From assembly GCA_958450325.1 (NCBI GenBank), contig OY288256.1, forward strand, positions 15,842,557-15,906,556: 64,000 nucleotides of DNA, read 5' to 3'. The notes under the pieces were generated by a model that saw only the letters and a list, made by a program, of their open reading frames with translations, made no database searches and was not told the DNA's origin. The translations under genes were made by a program, and so were the position numbers. Source of the stretch: Agrostemma githago (taxonomy: Eukaryota > Streptophyta > Magnoliopsida > Caryophyllales > Caryophyllaceae). Shown piece after piece: positions 24,156 to 36,590 of the stretch; position 1 is the stretch's first letter; every line of letters starts with the position of its first letter.

Positions 24156-26775
24156 TGACAACATTATCCGAGCGTCCAAATCTGATTTAAGTCAGAGTCC
24201 GAGTCCGAGTCTAGGATGTGCTATTTCTTTCAAAGTCAAAGTCAAAGTCAGAGTCAGAGTCAACTGTATTCTGTCCTCTTTTCAAATTCAGTAAAATCAG
24301 CTTTCAATATTCTTTCTTATATATACTTTCCTTACGTGTTTCCGAAAACATGATGAACACCATCATACACTGTGAGCACACGCACGTGACTGCACATCTA
24401 TAATGACTGCAGGAAACCGAGCCCGTGTTTTCTTTTTTTTTTACCTACTCTGTGTCTGGTATAGAAAAACCACATAACTAGCCGTAGCAGGAGCGGTATC
24501 GAATCCTATGACAAATCTAGGTAATCTCCTAGTTTGGGTTCAAGATGGGAGGCAAGCCCATTTCCCAGAATAAAACACCCCTCCAATAAGACTGACCAAT
24601 CCCTACCTTAGGTGTTAGTCTGACCGGCAAAAAAAAAAAAAAGAAAAGGCCAAAGCAAAAAGAAGGCCATCAAAAAAAGAAAAGTGGACCAAAAAAAAAA
24701 AAAAAATCGAAAGTCCATGAGAAAAAAAAAGCATTAGGCCAAAACAAAAAAAAGCAGGCCATCATCAAAAAAAAAATCAGAATACCCATGACCGTGGTCA
24801 ACGGTCAATTCATGTGAAAGCCCCACGACCAGGGCACGGTCAAAATTATCAAAACCCACGACCAGGGCACGGTCAAAATTATCAAAACCCACGACCAGGG
24901 CACGGTCGAAATTATCAAAACCCATGATCGCGAGGTCAATCAAAAAATCAAATACTCAAGTGAAAATCCTTTGACCGGGGTACGGTCAAATTCAAAATTA
25001 TCCATGCCATCCAATAGGGGAGTGACAATCAAGCTGGTCAGCTAACACCACACTCAGCCTTCCCACATTACAACCCTCAAGACCTTCCCGAGACCCAGGC
25101 CAGAGACAGCCCGGAATTTTGAGGATTCAAGCTCCATAGGATACCCCTAACAATTAGGGCCAGACATGGAAACCAGATCCCGCATTATCAAACCAGCCCT
25201 CGAAGCCTTAGCTCCACAGAACCGAGCTCTAGATTTCGAGTAATCGAAACCAGATCCCGCATTATCAAACCGGCTCTCGAAGCCTTAGCTCCACAGAACC
25301 GAGCTCCAGATTTCGAGTCATCAAGGCCATTTACTTACTAGCCCCACATTCCCAAATACATCAAATCCCGAGAGCAAAACTCGTTAAAATCCCCGAGAGC
25401 AAAACTCGTTAAAATCCCATCCCAATTCTTCACATCTAAACCAATTACCACCCCGAACACGGAAACTCAACTTGCAGTCGGCGTAGAACATGCCCAAATA
25501 GTTCATACCACCTCTGGGGGCTACCCCGGAGAACGCTCACAGTCACAGGATTAATGTCCTAACCATTCAAGCCCTTTGGTCAAGACATCACTGGGAATGC
25601 ACCTAGCCTACACCGTCATTATGGCTAGTTACACACAAAGTCCTATTAGTTTAGGCACCATGATACATCTTCCAACACTGAACTACGGCTTGGTTTGATT
25701 TCACCACACGTGAATACGTAGGCAGCCTTTCAACAGAGGCACAACCACCCACAGTGACACACATTCAAAAAGCGCCATTATTCCGGTCACGACACCATCG
25801 TATTCTCAACAGCTAGCTTTGTTGTCCCGGGGGCTTCTCTTAGATAGAAGACCTTCATCCACTCACAAAATCCAGATAAATACTTTCAAAATCTAGCCTC
25901 CTTTATGTAGTGTGTCCTAGTACTCGGCTCAGTCAAAGACAAGAATCTGTCAGAACTCGAGGCATCACCCACTTTGGAAAAGTATCCTAAAAAAGGAAAA
26001 GGGCACCAGACTAAAACAGTCTCATTACGGACTACTGCGGTCCCCCCATAGCATATCTATCCCATTTCGATGTACGACCGTGTTGCCACTCGCCTAGACT
26101 ACGAGATAGTGCAACTTAAGAGTCTTGTTAGGCGGCCCACACCCCTATCGAGTCACGGTCCAACCCTTAGAGAGTCCAGTCCGTGTCAGTCAACTCGTCC
26201 TGTCGTGTCCAGAGTCGAGTCTATCGATAGGCCCCTCTCTTCAAATTCCACTTTGAAATTTGCAAAATTTAGCCATTTGAAAAAAAAGATCTTTTTCGAC
26301 AAGGTCAGATTTCAGTCTATTTAAACTGCGAATTTCTTTTATATCCCTTTCCATTTTGAAAACCTAGCTCGTGATTGCTTTCAGGATTTCAAATTCAAAA
26401 TTTCAAAAACTTCAAAAATCATTTTCCCCAGCACGAGTCATTTTACTACCTACGTGTTGCATACATTTTTATGTGACTTATACAGGTACGACTCAAGCAA
26501 AGACATGCAAGTCATCAAATCTCCCCAGCAGCATTTTCCGGGATAGCACGGGATGGGCCAACACACAGGCACACCCAGGGCTTACGCGACAAGCCCAAAT
26601 TCCCCACGGAGTACAATCATCAAGCTCAGGTATGATTTCTGTCTTGTGGCTGGCGAGCCCTTCACGCGAGTCTAACAGACTATAAACGACCCGACCGGAA
26701 GTCTACCAAGTCTTAACGGGCTTGGTGGCTACTCTGACTTTCGCCTTGTCCAAGCCTCAATCAGAGTGGGGGCTC
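24156..26775 (+). other. E2 interior, 3' non-coding part
   Basis: No pol sequence. It holds A-rich tracts (24,630-24,780), a short tandem array with core CACGACCAGGGCACGGTC (about 24,820-24,920; 33-bp period) and a direct repeat around ATTATCAAACC (25,185-25,320). The interior ends in the G-rich primer tract at 26,761-26,775. Its last 1.2 kb is homologous to 29,419-30,639 of E1. Confidence 0.75.
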
Positions 26776-29413
26776 TGTAGACACCCGCATTTTGACTGCC
26801 AGGTGTCTATGGCAGTTTCCAAAAAACACCCGATGATGATCGGACGCTAACGTGTTTCTATGCGCTCGGATACAGGCTCAAATCCATTAATCGTTGGCTA
26901 ACACACTTACGGAGTACAAATCTCACCAAACAGACCTCGAATCCAGGCCTAGTGGATCATTCCGAGTCAAACAAGACTAATTTGGGCCAAAACCGACACC
27001 GGAATTAAAACCAACTTTTTACGATTGGGTCAACCCCGGTCAAAATCGTTTCCGAGACACACAAAACAACCCATCAATCATCAAAAGTCCAAGTCAAGGT
27101 CCAAAACAATGGACCCGTGCAACCCGACTGGGCCACTCGATCGAGTGACCCACCCACTCGATCGAGTGGGCTTGTTTTGAGCCCGGCTGCAGGCTTCACG
27201 GGCCACTCGACCGAGTTAGCCCTCTACTCGGTCGAGTAACCCTAATCCGGGTGCCCTAGCCTTGCCTATATAAACAACCCCATGCAACACTCAACACATC
27301 TTTACAAACCCTAACTTTTACACCTCTTACAAACCCTAATACTACACAAACTCGAGAACCCTAATCTCTACACAACCCTAAGCAAACCCTAAGCAAACCC
27401 TAGCAATTCTACACTAGCAAACCCTAAACCTAGTTTTAGGAATCAAACCCGAGCCACCATAACTCAACCTCCATAAAACCTCGAAGACTCTTGTGTTAAA
27501 GCCACGGTTACGAGTCCGTTCCGAGACAAGAACATGTAGGTTGAGGGTGTCAAAACCCTCTCTTTTCTCCTTCTATTCCTCACGTCGTCTTCATCTTCTT
27601 CTCATCCTATTTTTTTGTTTTTTTTATTATTTCGTTCATTGCATCTTAATATCGATAATATTATTAACATCAAAGCATTAAAATACTTATTGATTTGTGT
27701 CGAACGTGAGTGATGGTGGGATAAGGAAAACCGCATATACAAGTGTACTGCACACGCGTCATCGGTCGCTTATCCCATCATCCCGATCGTTTGATTATTG
27801 AAATAATTTAACTTAAACAATAATCCGTTTTTTTTTAAAAACTTTTTTAGTCATCATCATCGATTTTGCATTCATCAATTTTTAAAATCAATTTTAATAA
27901 GGGTCGAAACCCGTTGACACGGATCCGACATCACAATCCCTAGGGATTTATTTCGATGTCGGAGAAGTCGAGGGAATCAAGTCCTTTTTTATTCAAGTAA
28001 AGCGTCGATCTTAGATTCGATACCAATTCCATAATTGGATATCGAATCTAACGATCAAGTCACACAAATTAATTAACGTAATTTGTTCATATCACGATAA
28101 TTAATTTAAGACGACTAAAATTAATCTACTTTTTTTTATTTCACTCTAATATTCCATATCGATTCAAATAATCGAATATGGGATACAACAGGTATTCATA
28201 ATTAGAATCGGGTATAAATTCAACAATATTTATATTCGGTTCAACAAAATTCGCGATTTATAAAAAAGCCAAGTCGAACATAAATTGTGCAATATTTATG
28301 TCTGATTCGGTAAAACCGTCGAATTATCAAAAATCAAAAGCAATTTCAAAATCAACAATTAAATTGCAAACAAACCAAGTTCGTACAGGTGCCACTCGAC
28401 CTAGTGCTTTAGTCACTCGATCGAGTGACATCCTAAAATCGAGTCAGAATGCTTATTTTGACCCCCACTCGGTCGAGTCTCACAATGACTCGATCGAGTG
28501 GCTATGTACTCGACCGAGTTGGTCAATAACTCGGCCGAGTACAGTCTGTAACGCAAGACAGAATCATATTTTACGGGTCTACTCGATCGAGTCCATCGAC
28601 CACTCGATCGAGTGACCTCATAACGACTAATACAACGAGTCGTACATTCTTCTTTTCAAAACTAGATAGTATTTTACGACTTAGGTCAACACGTGCGTAA
28701 TTAATCACGTGTATACTATCTTTTCAAACCATGCATCTCATATTTGCACCTTTTCATCTCATCTCATATTTGCACAAACCGTTGTTATTCGTTATATTGT
28801 TATATCGTTGCTAACGCATTTGTTGTTTCCTTTGTCAATTTAATTTTTGTTCGTTTATCGTACTAAATGAACCCGCATGCTAAAATACAACTTTGACGTT
28901 AATTTTAGTTGCATTAAATTGACTTAGAAACCCTTTTCAATTTCATTCACATGTTTAGGGAAAATAATCTTTGCTTTTTTTTCCCGTTTTACTAACGCGC
29001 GTATTGTAAGTCATTCGAATTCTTAGTGGAGGCCGCTAATGTGCGGGCGGGGTTGGGTGTCCTTTGTGGGCTTCCCAACACGTACCCTCACCCCTTACTC
29101 AGAACCTCGGTTTCCGGATGTCCGAAACCGTTGGCGCATGAGAGTCATTCATACACGATATTCGATAATGTCGGTATCGGTATCGCAATGCAAAGGGACG
29201 AGCCCAATAAACTCTGACATCGGAAATGGGCCGTATTTTGTATACGGACCACTATGACATAGAGTGGGCTCGAATGGTTCCGAATAACCACAAAATTCGG
29301 TGGCGACTCCACATAGACCTAAATTTCAATTCGATCCATTCTCATATGGTGATTCATTCGCCTCCCCAAACCCACGCGTGGCCGCGTCGGGGTGGACCTA
29401 TGTCATGTCCACA
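26776..29413 (+). repeat. E2 3' LTR
   Basis: The 2,638-bp partner of the 5' LTR. The palindrome at 28,392 has lost symmetry (ACCTAG), one of several single-base differences from the 5' copy. Confidence 0.93.
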
Positions 29414-30639
29414 GGAATGCACCTAGCCTGCACCATTATGTCTAATTACACACAAAGTCCTATTAGACTAGGCATCGTAATATATCTTCCGACACTGAAC
29501 TACGGCCTGGTTTGATTTCACTGCACGTGAATACGTAGGCAGCCTTTCAACAGAGGCACAACCGCCCACATTGACACAAATTCAAAAAGGCACTATCATT
29601 CCGGTCATGACACTATCATGTTCTCAACAGCTAGCTTTGTCGTCCTGGGGGCTTCTCCTAGGCAGAAGTTCTCCATCCACCCACATAATCCAAAATACTT
29701 TCAAAATCTAGCCTCTTTTCTATAGTGTGTCCTAGTACTCGGATCAGTCGAAGACGAGAATCTGTCAGGACTCGAAGCAATACCCATTTTGGAATGTACC
29801 CTACAATCAAAAATTCAAAGAGCACTAGTCTACAGCACTGCTACTGCTAATTCCTGCAGAAACAGTCTCATTACAGACTACTGCAATTCCCCTACAACAC
29901 ATCCTTCTCATTTCGATGTGCGACCGTGTTGCCACTCGCCTAGGCTACGGAATAGCGCAAATTAAAAGTCTTGTTAGGTGGCCCACCCCCTACCGAGTCA
30001 CGGTCCAACCCCTCGAGAGTCCAGTCGGCGTCTGTCAACTCGTCCGGTCACGTCCAGAGTTGAGTCTGTCAGTATACCCCTCTCTTCAAATTCTCATTTT
30101 AAAATTTGCAAAACTTAGCCATTTGAGAAAATCCTTTTCGACAAGGTCAAATTTCGGTCTATTTAAACTGCAAAATTCTTTTCTACCCCTTTTCATTTTG
30201 AAAACCTAGCCCGTGAGCTCCTTTCAGGATTTCAATTTCAAAAAATTCAAAATTTCAAAAATTCAAAAAATCATTTTCCCCAGCACGAGTCATTTTACTA
30301 CCTACGTGTTGCATGCATTTTATGTGACTTATACAGGTACGACTCAAACAGGGACATGCAACCCTCTAAATCTCCCCAGCGGAAGCCAAAGGCGGCACTT
30401 TCACGGGATGGGCCTACACACAGGCGCACCCAAGACTTACGCGACAAGTCCAAATTTCCCACGGAGGTATTATCATCAAGCTCAGGTATGATTTCTATCT
30501 TATGGCTGGCGAGCCCTTTTACGCAAGTCTAATGGACTATAAACGACCCGACCGGAAGTCTGCCAAGTTTCAATCCTCGATTGGCCTGGTAGCTACTCTG
30601 ACTTTCGCCTTGTCCAAGCCTCAGTCAGAGTGGGGGCTC
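29414..30639 (+). other. E1 interior, right part
   Basis: It resumes E1 after the GGAAT duplication. It is non-coding, homologous to E2 25,594-26,775, and ends in the G-rich tract before the 3' LTR. Confidence 0.8.
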
Positions 30640-31612
30640 TGTAGACACCCGCATTTTGACTGCAAGGTGTCTATAGCAATTTCCAAAAAACACCCGATGA
30701 TGATCGGACGCTAACGTGCTCTAACGCGCTCGGATACGGGCTCGAAATCAGTAATGTCCGGCATGGGCTTTTAACAGGATACAAATCTCACAAAACCAAC
30801 CTCAAAACCAGGCCCAGTGGGTCGTTCCGAGCAAAATAAGACTAATTTGGGCCAAAACCGACACCAAAAATAAAACCCGTCTTTTAGCGACCAGGTCAAA
30901 ACACGGTCAAAGACAAACTCGACACACAAAAACGACCTAGTGCGCTTCTAGAAACTTGCGCCAAATAGCAAAATTCAAAAAATAATCAAAAACAATCAAG
31001 AGTCAATCATCCCTAAAATATCTCGTCCAAATTGATCCACTCGGTCGAGTGGATTGACCCACTCGATCGAGTGGAGCCTCAAAATCCGGAACAGACCCGT
31101 CTTTGAAGGCACTCGACCGAGTGCACTAGGGCCACTCGATCGAGTGACCCTATGTCGTGGGGTTTCTCCTATAAATACCCCAACCCATCACATTCAACAA
31201 CTTTTCCCATCATCATTTCAGCCAACTTTACACCTCAAAACACCCTACATTTCCAACCCTAAGTCCCCTTCATAATACACTACAACCCTAAGCAAATCCA
31301 TAAAAAAAAACGAGCCATACATACACACCATCAACTCTTCCTACGTATCTCGACGTTCCCGCGCCATTGCCGCCATTTGACGAACCGTATCCCGAGAAGC
31401 AAGAGCATGTAGGTTGAGGATGTAACATTCAACACCGACATCTCCTTTCTTTCTTTCGTTTTTTCCGTTTTTTTATTATTTACGTTTATGTATTAGTATT
31501 ATAATTATGTCGATAGTAACGATGATATTACTAACAGTGACATCAAACATTTATTTATCGCATCTAACAACTTAACATTTAATTATCGTTATTTACATAA
31601 TATCACTACCGC

Positions 31613-31704
<92 letters not shown>

Positions 31705-33352
31705 ACATAATATCAAAATTCGGATTTTAACTCGTTTAACTACGACTATTGCACAAAGTCCGTTTAATCCCTTTACGAGCCGCAATAGTGGTGGCGCCCT
31801 TTCGAGGAGCACCGCCCTACGCACTCAAGGGCATAACGCGATCGTGATAGTACGTAGTTGAACGGGCTTAATTCCATTTTCAAGGATCGATACAAAACTC
31901 GTTGACGCTAAACCGAGCATCGCATGATCCGTAAGGATTATTAAAGATGACGTAACGCGGAGGGAACCAATTTTGTCCCGGTCCGATTCAAAACAATTCT
32001 TGTATCACCTTTCCAAAATCTCCGATGACGGTCTCGTAATCATAATATACGCATTACGAGTACCGAAGATCGAGTTGCATATAAATCGTGCCATATTTAT
32101 ATGTGATTCGGTTAATTATCGATTTTAAAACACATAAAACGAAACGAGTCATAACTCGTACAGGTGCCACTCGACCGAGTACATAAGCAACTCGATCGAG
32201 TAGCACCCCAAATTTTGGGCAGTAGCCTCTTCGAGGACACACTCGACCGAGTCAGACCATGACTCGATCGAGTGGGTCCTGTAGCCCAGAAAACCGAGAG
32301 CTCTTTTTATCATCCGAGCCTTGTCTTTTAAAAAGCGATTTAGTCGACACGTGTAAAGTCAATCACGTGATCCCCTTTTCAAAATACATGCATATCATTG
32401 CACATAAACAACTTTGATCGACGGTCTCACTATTAATCTTGCATTGATGACTTCTTAGTCGTATCCGACGTACGATTAATTTAGACTCCAATTTATCGAT
32501 ATGATAAGTTGGGACAAGGCATCGGGATTTGGGATCGGGCTAGCACCACGCCTAGGTCCTATATCTCCGTCCTTTGGTTAACACACAAAATAATGAGTAT
32601 TCAATCAAAGTTCCTCCATTTACACGACTCACGGTCTAGTTCATATTTATTATATACAGGTCCGTTTCTAAATTAACGCTTACCATTTCATATTCGATTA
32701 TTCTATATTATCGCTCGTTGTATTGTGAATTCTGGGTTGTATTCCGCCCGTGTAACTTGTAACCGATTTATATTGCCTTTTGCTTTATTTATTTACGTTT
32801 TACCGTTTATAAATGAACCCTCGCATGCTAAATCACTTCGACAATAAATTAGATGCATTAAAATGACGTAGCTCACATTTAATTCGCATGCTTAGCAAAA
32901 AATGCTGTTTGCATATCATTTCACCAATCACAAACGCGTATATTAGAAAGTCAAACGATGTCTTAGTAGAGGCCGCTAAGTGCGGGCGGGGTTGGGTGTC
33001 CTTAGTGGGCTTCCCAACACGTACCCTCACCCCTTACTCAGAACCTCGGTTTCCGGATGCCCGAAACCGTTGGCGCACGAGAGTCATTCTTTACCCGATT
33101 ACCGGTGTAGATGGTATCGGTATCGTAATGCAAAGGGACGAGCCCAATAAAATCTAAAACCGAAATGGGCCATATTTTGTGTATGGTCCATGGCGATATA
33201 GAGTGGGCTCGAACGGGTCCGAACTCCGACAAAGTTCGGTGGCGACTCCATTTCGACTTAAATTTCAATTCGATCCATTCTCATATGGAGGTGCATTCGC
33301 CTACCCAAACCCACGCGTGGCCGCGTCGGGGTGGACCTACGTCATGTCAACA
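30640..33352 (+). repeat. E1 3' LTR
   Basis: A 2,713-bp LTR ending TCATGTCAACA. The palindrome clusters are at 31,037-31,147 and 32,167-32,275, TATAAATA is at 31,170, and an expanded (TA)n of about 89 bp lies at 31,614-31,702. The open frame of alternating Tyr/Ile across the TA run is an artefact. Confidence 0.93.
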
Positions 33353-33357
33353 ATAGG

Positions 33358-33955
33358 TTGCGGTTTTTAATGCATAGATCCATAAAGAAAGAGGTAAAGA
33401 ACAATTACTTAACATGCTCCTAACTATTTCAATTAGAGTACGATTCCGCCTTTCAGCTACACCGTTCTGCTGAGGTGTACCTGGCATAGTATATTGAGCA
33501 CAAATGCCTCTATTTTCAAGAAGCTTTGCAAACGGACCAGGACACTGACCATTTTTGGTGAACCTTCCATAATATTCACCACCTCTATCCGATCTCACAA
33601 TTTTTACCTTCTTTTCTAGCTGCCCTTCTACCTCATTCAAGAATATCCCGAGGACATTCACAGAATGGGCCTTTACATGCAGTAGATAAGTGTATCCATA
33701 CCGCGAGTAGTCATCAATAAAGGTGATAAAGTACTTTTCACCACTCCAAGAAGGAGCGTCAAAAGGTCCACAAATATCAGTGTGTATAATTTCAAGTAGT
33801 TGAGAACTTCTCGTGGCTGGTTTCTTTACTGTGTGTTTAGTATGCTTACCCTTAATGCATTCTATACACACATCTAAGTCACTAAAATCTAATTGAGGAA
33901 GAATTTCATTCTTTACCAACCTCAATAACCTTTCTTTAGATAAGTGACCTAGTCT
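33358..33955 (-). pseudogene. Copia pol: GAG-pre-integrase and integrase N-terminal part
   Basis: The segment begins just after a nonsense codon with RLGHLSKERL. It carries the zinc-binding-region CIECIKGK..KH signature, then the catalytic core: first Asp in IIHTDICGPF, second Asp in FITFIDDYSRYG, and Glu in the QQNGVAERRNRT motif. The catalytic triad appears intact. The frame breaks at 33,357, where E1 is inserted, and continues at 12,851. Confidence 0.9.
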
Positions 33956-34345
33956 TTAATGCCACAAGTAAGCTGAACTTTCATCTGATGCACTAGGTTT
34001 AATACCTCTACTTTCAACATGATACAAAGATTCAGAAAAATTAACATCAAGATTGAACTTATAAAGAGAATCACATAAAGTACCACTACCACAATAGTAA
34101 TCGTTCCGGTACAAAGTAAATAATGCAAGTTCAAAGTTAATCTTAAAACCTACATCATCCAGCTTACTTAAAGATACAAGATTTCTAGCACATTCGGGTA
34201 CATATAGACAATTTATAAGATCTGTTTGACAACCAGTGTCTAAGATCAAACGATAGGTCCCAATGTCCTCAATTCGTGCCTTCATCCTATTTCCCATGGA
34301 TAGATATTCATTTGGTCCTCTTATGGACCGGATCGAACTGAATCC
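33956..34345 (-). pseudogene. Copia pol: region after protease
   Basis: It runs in the same frame from the TAA at 34,346 to the TAA at 33,956. Conserved features are the LILDTGCQTDLINCLYVPE segment, the ARNLVSLSKLDDVG stretch and the closing SSAYLWH. The TAA at 33,956 replaces the residue between LWH and RLGH, usually Lys or Arg. Confidence 0.85.
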
Positions 34346-35281
34346 CTATTTAATATGAGAAACGTGAGTAGTAGCACCAGAATCTAACCACCAGGTATTA
34401 TTAGGCACTTCAATAAAGTTTGATTCAAAGCATACGGAACAATAATGCATACCTCTCTTTTCGAACCAATTTTTCATTTTTGGACATTCTTTCTTGAAAT
34501 GTCCCTTTTTCTTACAAAAGCAACACTTGAAATCCTTTTTCATCTCACTTTCGGGTCCTTTAATGTAAGATTTGCCCTTGTTTTTGTCTTTCGAACCTGG
34601 TGTGCTCTTGCTGCTGCTGGCTCCTTCATGACCTACAAGATGGACAACTGGGGGTTTTGCCTTCTTTAATCTCCATTCCTCCTGAACGAGCATAGCCTTT
34701 AACTCTTGAAGTTTCCATTTAACCGTTAATGTGTTATAATTCACTTGAAACTGGCTAAACTCATTAGGTAAGGAGTTAATAGCAAATTGCACCAAGAAGA
34801 AATCATTTACTTCCATTCCTAGCTTCTTTAACTTTGCTGCCAGATTTGACATTTCTGTCACATGAGTATTCATTGATTCCGAGCCGTTCAAGTCATATTT
34901 CTTATTAGTCAGTTCACTCATAAGACTACCCGTTATTGACTTGTCCGCTAGCTCAAATTGGGAGCACTCCTTTATCTTTTTCAAGAATTCCCTCGCTTTC
35001 TCTGTTTTGGGCATTGATGGCTTAATACTTTCGGCCATTGTCAATCTCATGAGAGTTAAACTCAGCCTGTTAGAGCGTTCCCACGACTCATATAAGGAAA
35101 TTTCTTCCTTAGTGCTCTTATCAGTTATGGCTGAGGGTTCCTCATCAGAAATTATGGCTAGGTCAAGTGCCATAATACCCAGTGTGAACCGGATTTCCTC
35201 GGACCATTCATCATAGTTAAGCCCATTAAACTTAGTAACAGAGTTAGCGGATGCAGGTAAATTAGATGAGACTGCAAAAAT
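34346..35281 (-). pseudogene. Copia gag and start of protease
   Basis: The open frame starts at 35,281 without an ATG; the first Met in frame (MALDLAI) is at 35,173. The upstream codons encode the conserved FNGLNYDEWSEEIRFTLGI start of Copia gag, so the true N-terminus lies before 35,173. Later come the gag capsid region, the zinc knuckle CCFCKKKGHFKKEC (CX2CX4HX4C, near 34,515) and the protease active site WWLDSGATTH (near 34,375). The frame ends at a TAA at 34,346, where relatives usually have Gln. A sequence like a 3' splice site (TTTTTGCAG, minus strand) lies at about 35,72-35,80 of this coordinate series, that is 35,272-35,280. Confidence 0.85.
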
Positions 35282-36575
35282 TTACATATGCTTAACCTAT
35301 TAGTACTTTGAAAACTTAATACTAATTCAGTAACATTACATACACATTTAAGTAACCTTTGGGCAATACTAAAATGCATATACTACAATCGATGTTATAA
35401 ATATTTTAATTAGTCAATTATCAACATACCAAAATTTTAAATGAATGACATCTTTGGACATACATAACATTCAAATTTCGTACACATAATAATTTAACCC
35501 TTTTATATTATTATCTATATTTCATGTTCCTCCTTTGAGTGGTCACATAAACATACATAAATACATAATAAAATATAGGACTTTAATATATAGCATCTCT
35601 ATAATATGGTCTAAACAACCACTAATACTTTTCATATGTTTAAGGGTATCATAACAAGGTCACTTTGGTGACAAATATTTACATACAATATAAACATTAT
35701 ACTTCAACACTTTAATAGCAAACGTATACTCATAATATGAAAAAATCGATCCAATTACAATTGCAAGGATGCATATACTTAACAAGTCAACGTAAATGTA
35801 ATACCCCATATATTTCATATAGGAGTTTGCACATACGAACAATACTGTATATGCAGAAATGCACAATCTACCAACACTATATACAATTATATGAATATCC
35901 TTTTTCAACTTCAATAGGTGGCAGACAATGCATGTATAAGTCATACTATTGATATTGACACAACAATTTTAATGCAGTGATCATATTTACTTTACAGTGA
36001 TGAAACAATTTATGCATAAATTATCATATTTATATCAGTAATCAATAGTGGCTGCGGAGAAATATCAATAAATGTCAGAAATTTTCATAAGCAATATCAA
36101 TTAAACCGAAACCGATTCAAATTGAAAGTGCAACTTCATATTCCTGATTCTTTAGTGGATCAAGGATTTCTTGGAGTGAGGCTTAAACAATTACACATTC
36201 ATGGTATATCACAATCTGACTCCTAATTCCTTAACATCAATAATTGCTTACGCATTAGGCAATGATGTGCAAACAAATATAAGAATAATTGCACTAGTCA
36301 TTATGAATAATTTTCAATCTAATGTGCCATAGTGAGGAAGACTTCCATCCTTGATAAAAAAAACGACACTAAAAAATCAAATTGACATACATGCATTCAG
36401 ATTATGCACAGTGCATCAAAATTTATTTGGCGTAGTCATTAATACGGCACATACAAAAAATAATACTAGGGTGTGAAATATTCAGAGGAAACAAACCAAT
36501 TCCCAAGCGTACATTCCAGACTCCGGAGATTTAAATAATTGATATACTTTCATGGTGAACTAATCAAATCTATAA
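35282..36575 (-). other. Copia 5' leader, non-coding
   Basis: About 1.3 kb of AT-rich sequence between the PBS and gag. No convincing ORF or structured RNA was recognised. Open frames at 35,660-35,952 on both strands look like chance. Confidence 0.6.
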
Positions 36576-36588
36576 GGCTCTGATACCA
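36576..36588 (-). other. Copia primer-binding site (initiator tRNA-Met)
   Basis: On the minus strand TGGTATCAGAGCC begins three bases inside the 5' LTR boundary. It is the standard Copia PBS complementary to the 3' end of tRNA-iMet. Confidence 0.92.
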
Positions 36589-36590
36589 AC

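Larger units (their letters stand above)
19287..29413 (+). mobile_element. E2: gag-only Ogre/Tat-like element nested in E1
   Basis: A 10,127-bp element with TG...CA LTRs of about 2.64 kb and a perfect GGAAT duplication (19,282-19,286 and 29,414-29,418). Its PBS (21,926-21,943) is identical in type to that of E1 and the G-rich tract GAGTGGGGGCTC precedes the 3' LTR. The 4.85-kb interior encodes only gag, and pol is missing. The LTRs are close: six differences, all transitions, in the first 280 bp by eye. E2's own interior contains the uninterrupted target context (CACTGGGAATGCACCTAGCC at about 25,589), so a sibling's equivalent site was hit. Confidence 0.93.
12857..33352 (+). mobile_element. 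E1: Ogre/Tat-like Gypsy-type element without gag or pol, nested in Copia integrase
   Basis: A 20.5-kb interval (10.4 kb without E2) bounded by TG...CA LTRs and a perfect ATAGG duplication (12,852-12,856 and 33,353-33,357). The LTRs are 2.7 kb. The PBS after the left LTR, TGGCGACTCCGCTGGGGA (15,525-15,542), is of the kind used by Ogre/Tat elements and, as I recall, complementary to tRNA-Arg. A G-rich tract (GAGTGGGGGCTC, ending at 30,639) precedes the right LTR. The interior (15,522-19,281 and 29,414-30,639) holds no gag, protease, RT or integrase. It is a large non-autonomous derivative. Confidence 0.92.

Noticed and set aside
31606..31824. Open frame of alternating Tyr/Ile on the minus strand
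   Set aside because: It is a translation of the TA microsatellite in the E1 3' LTR.
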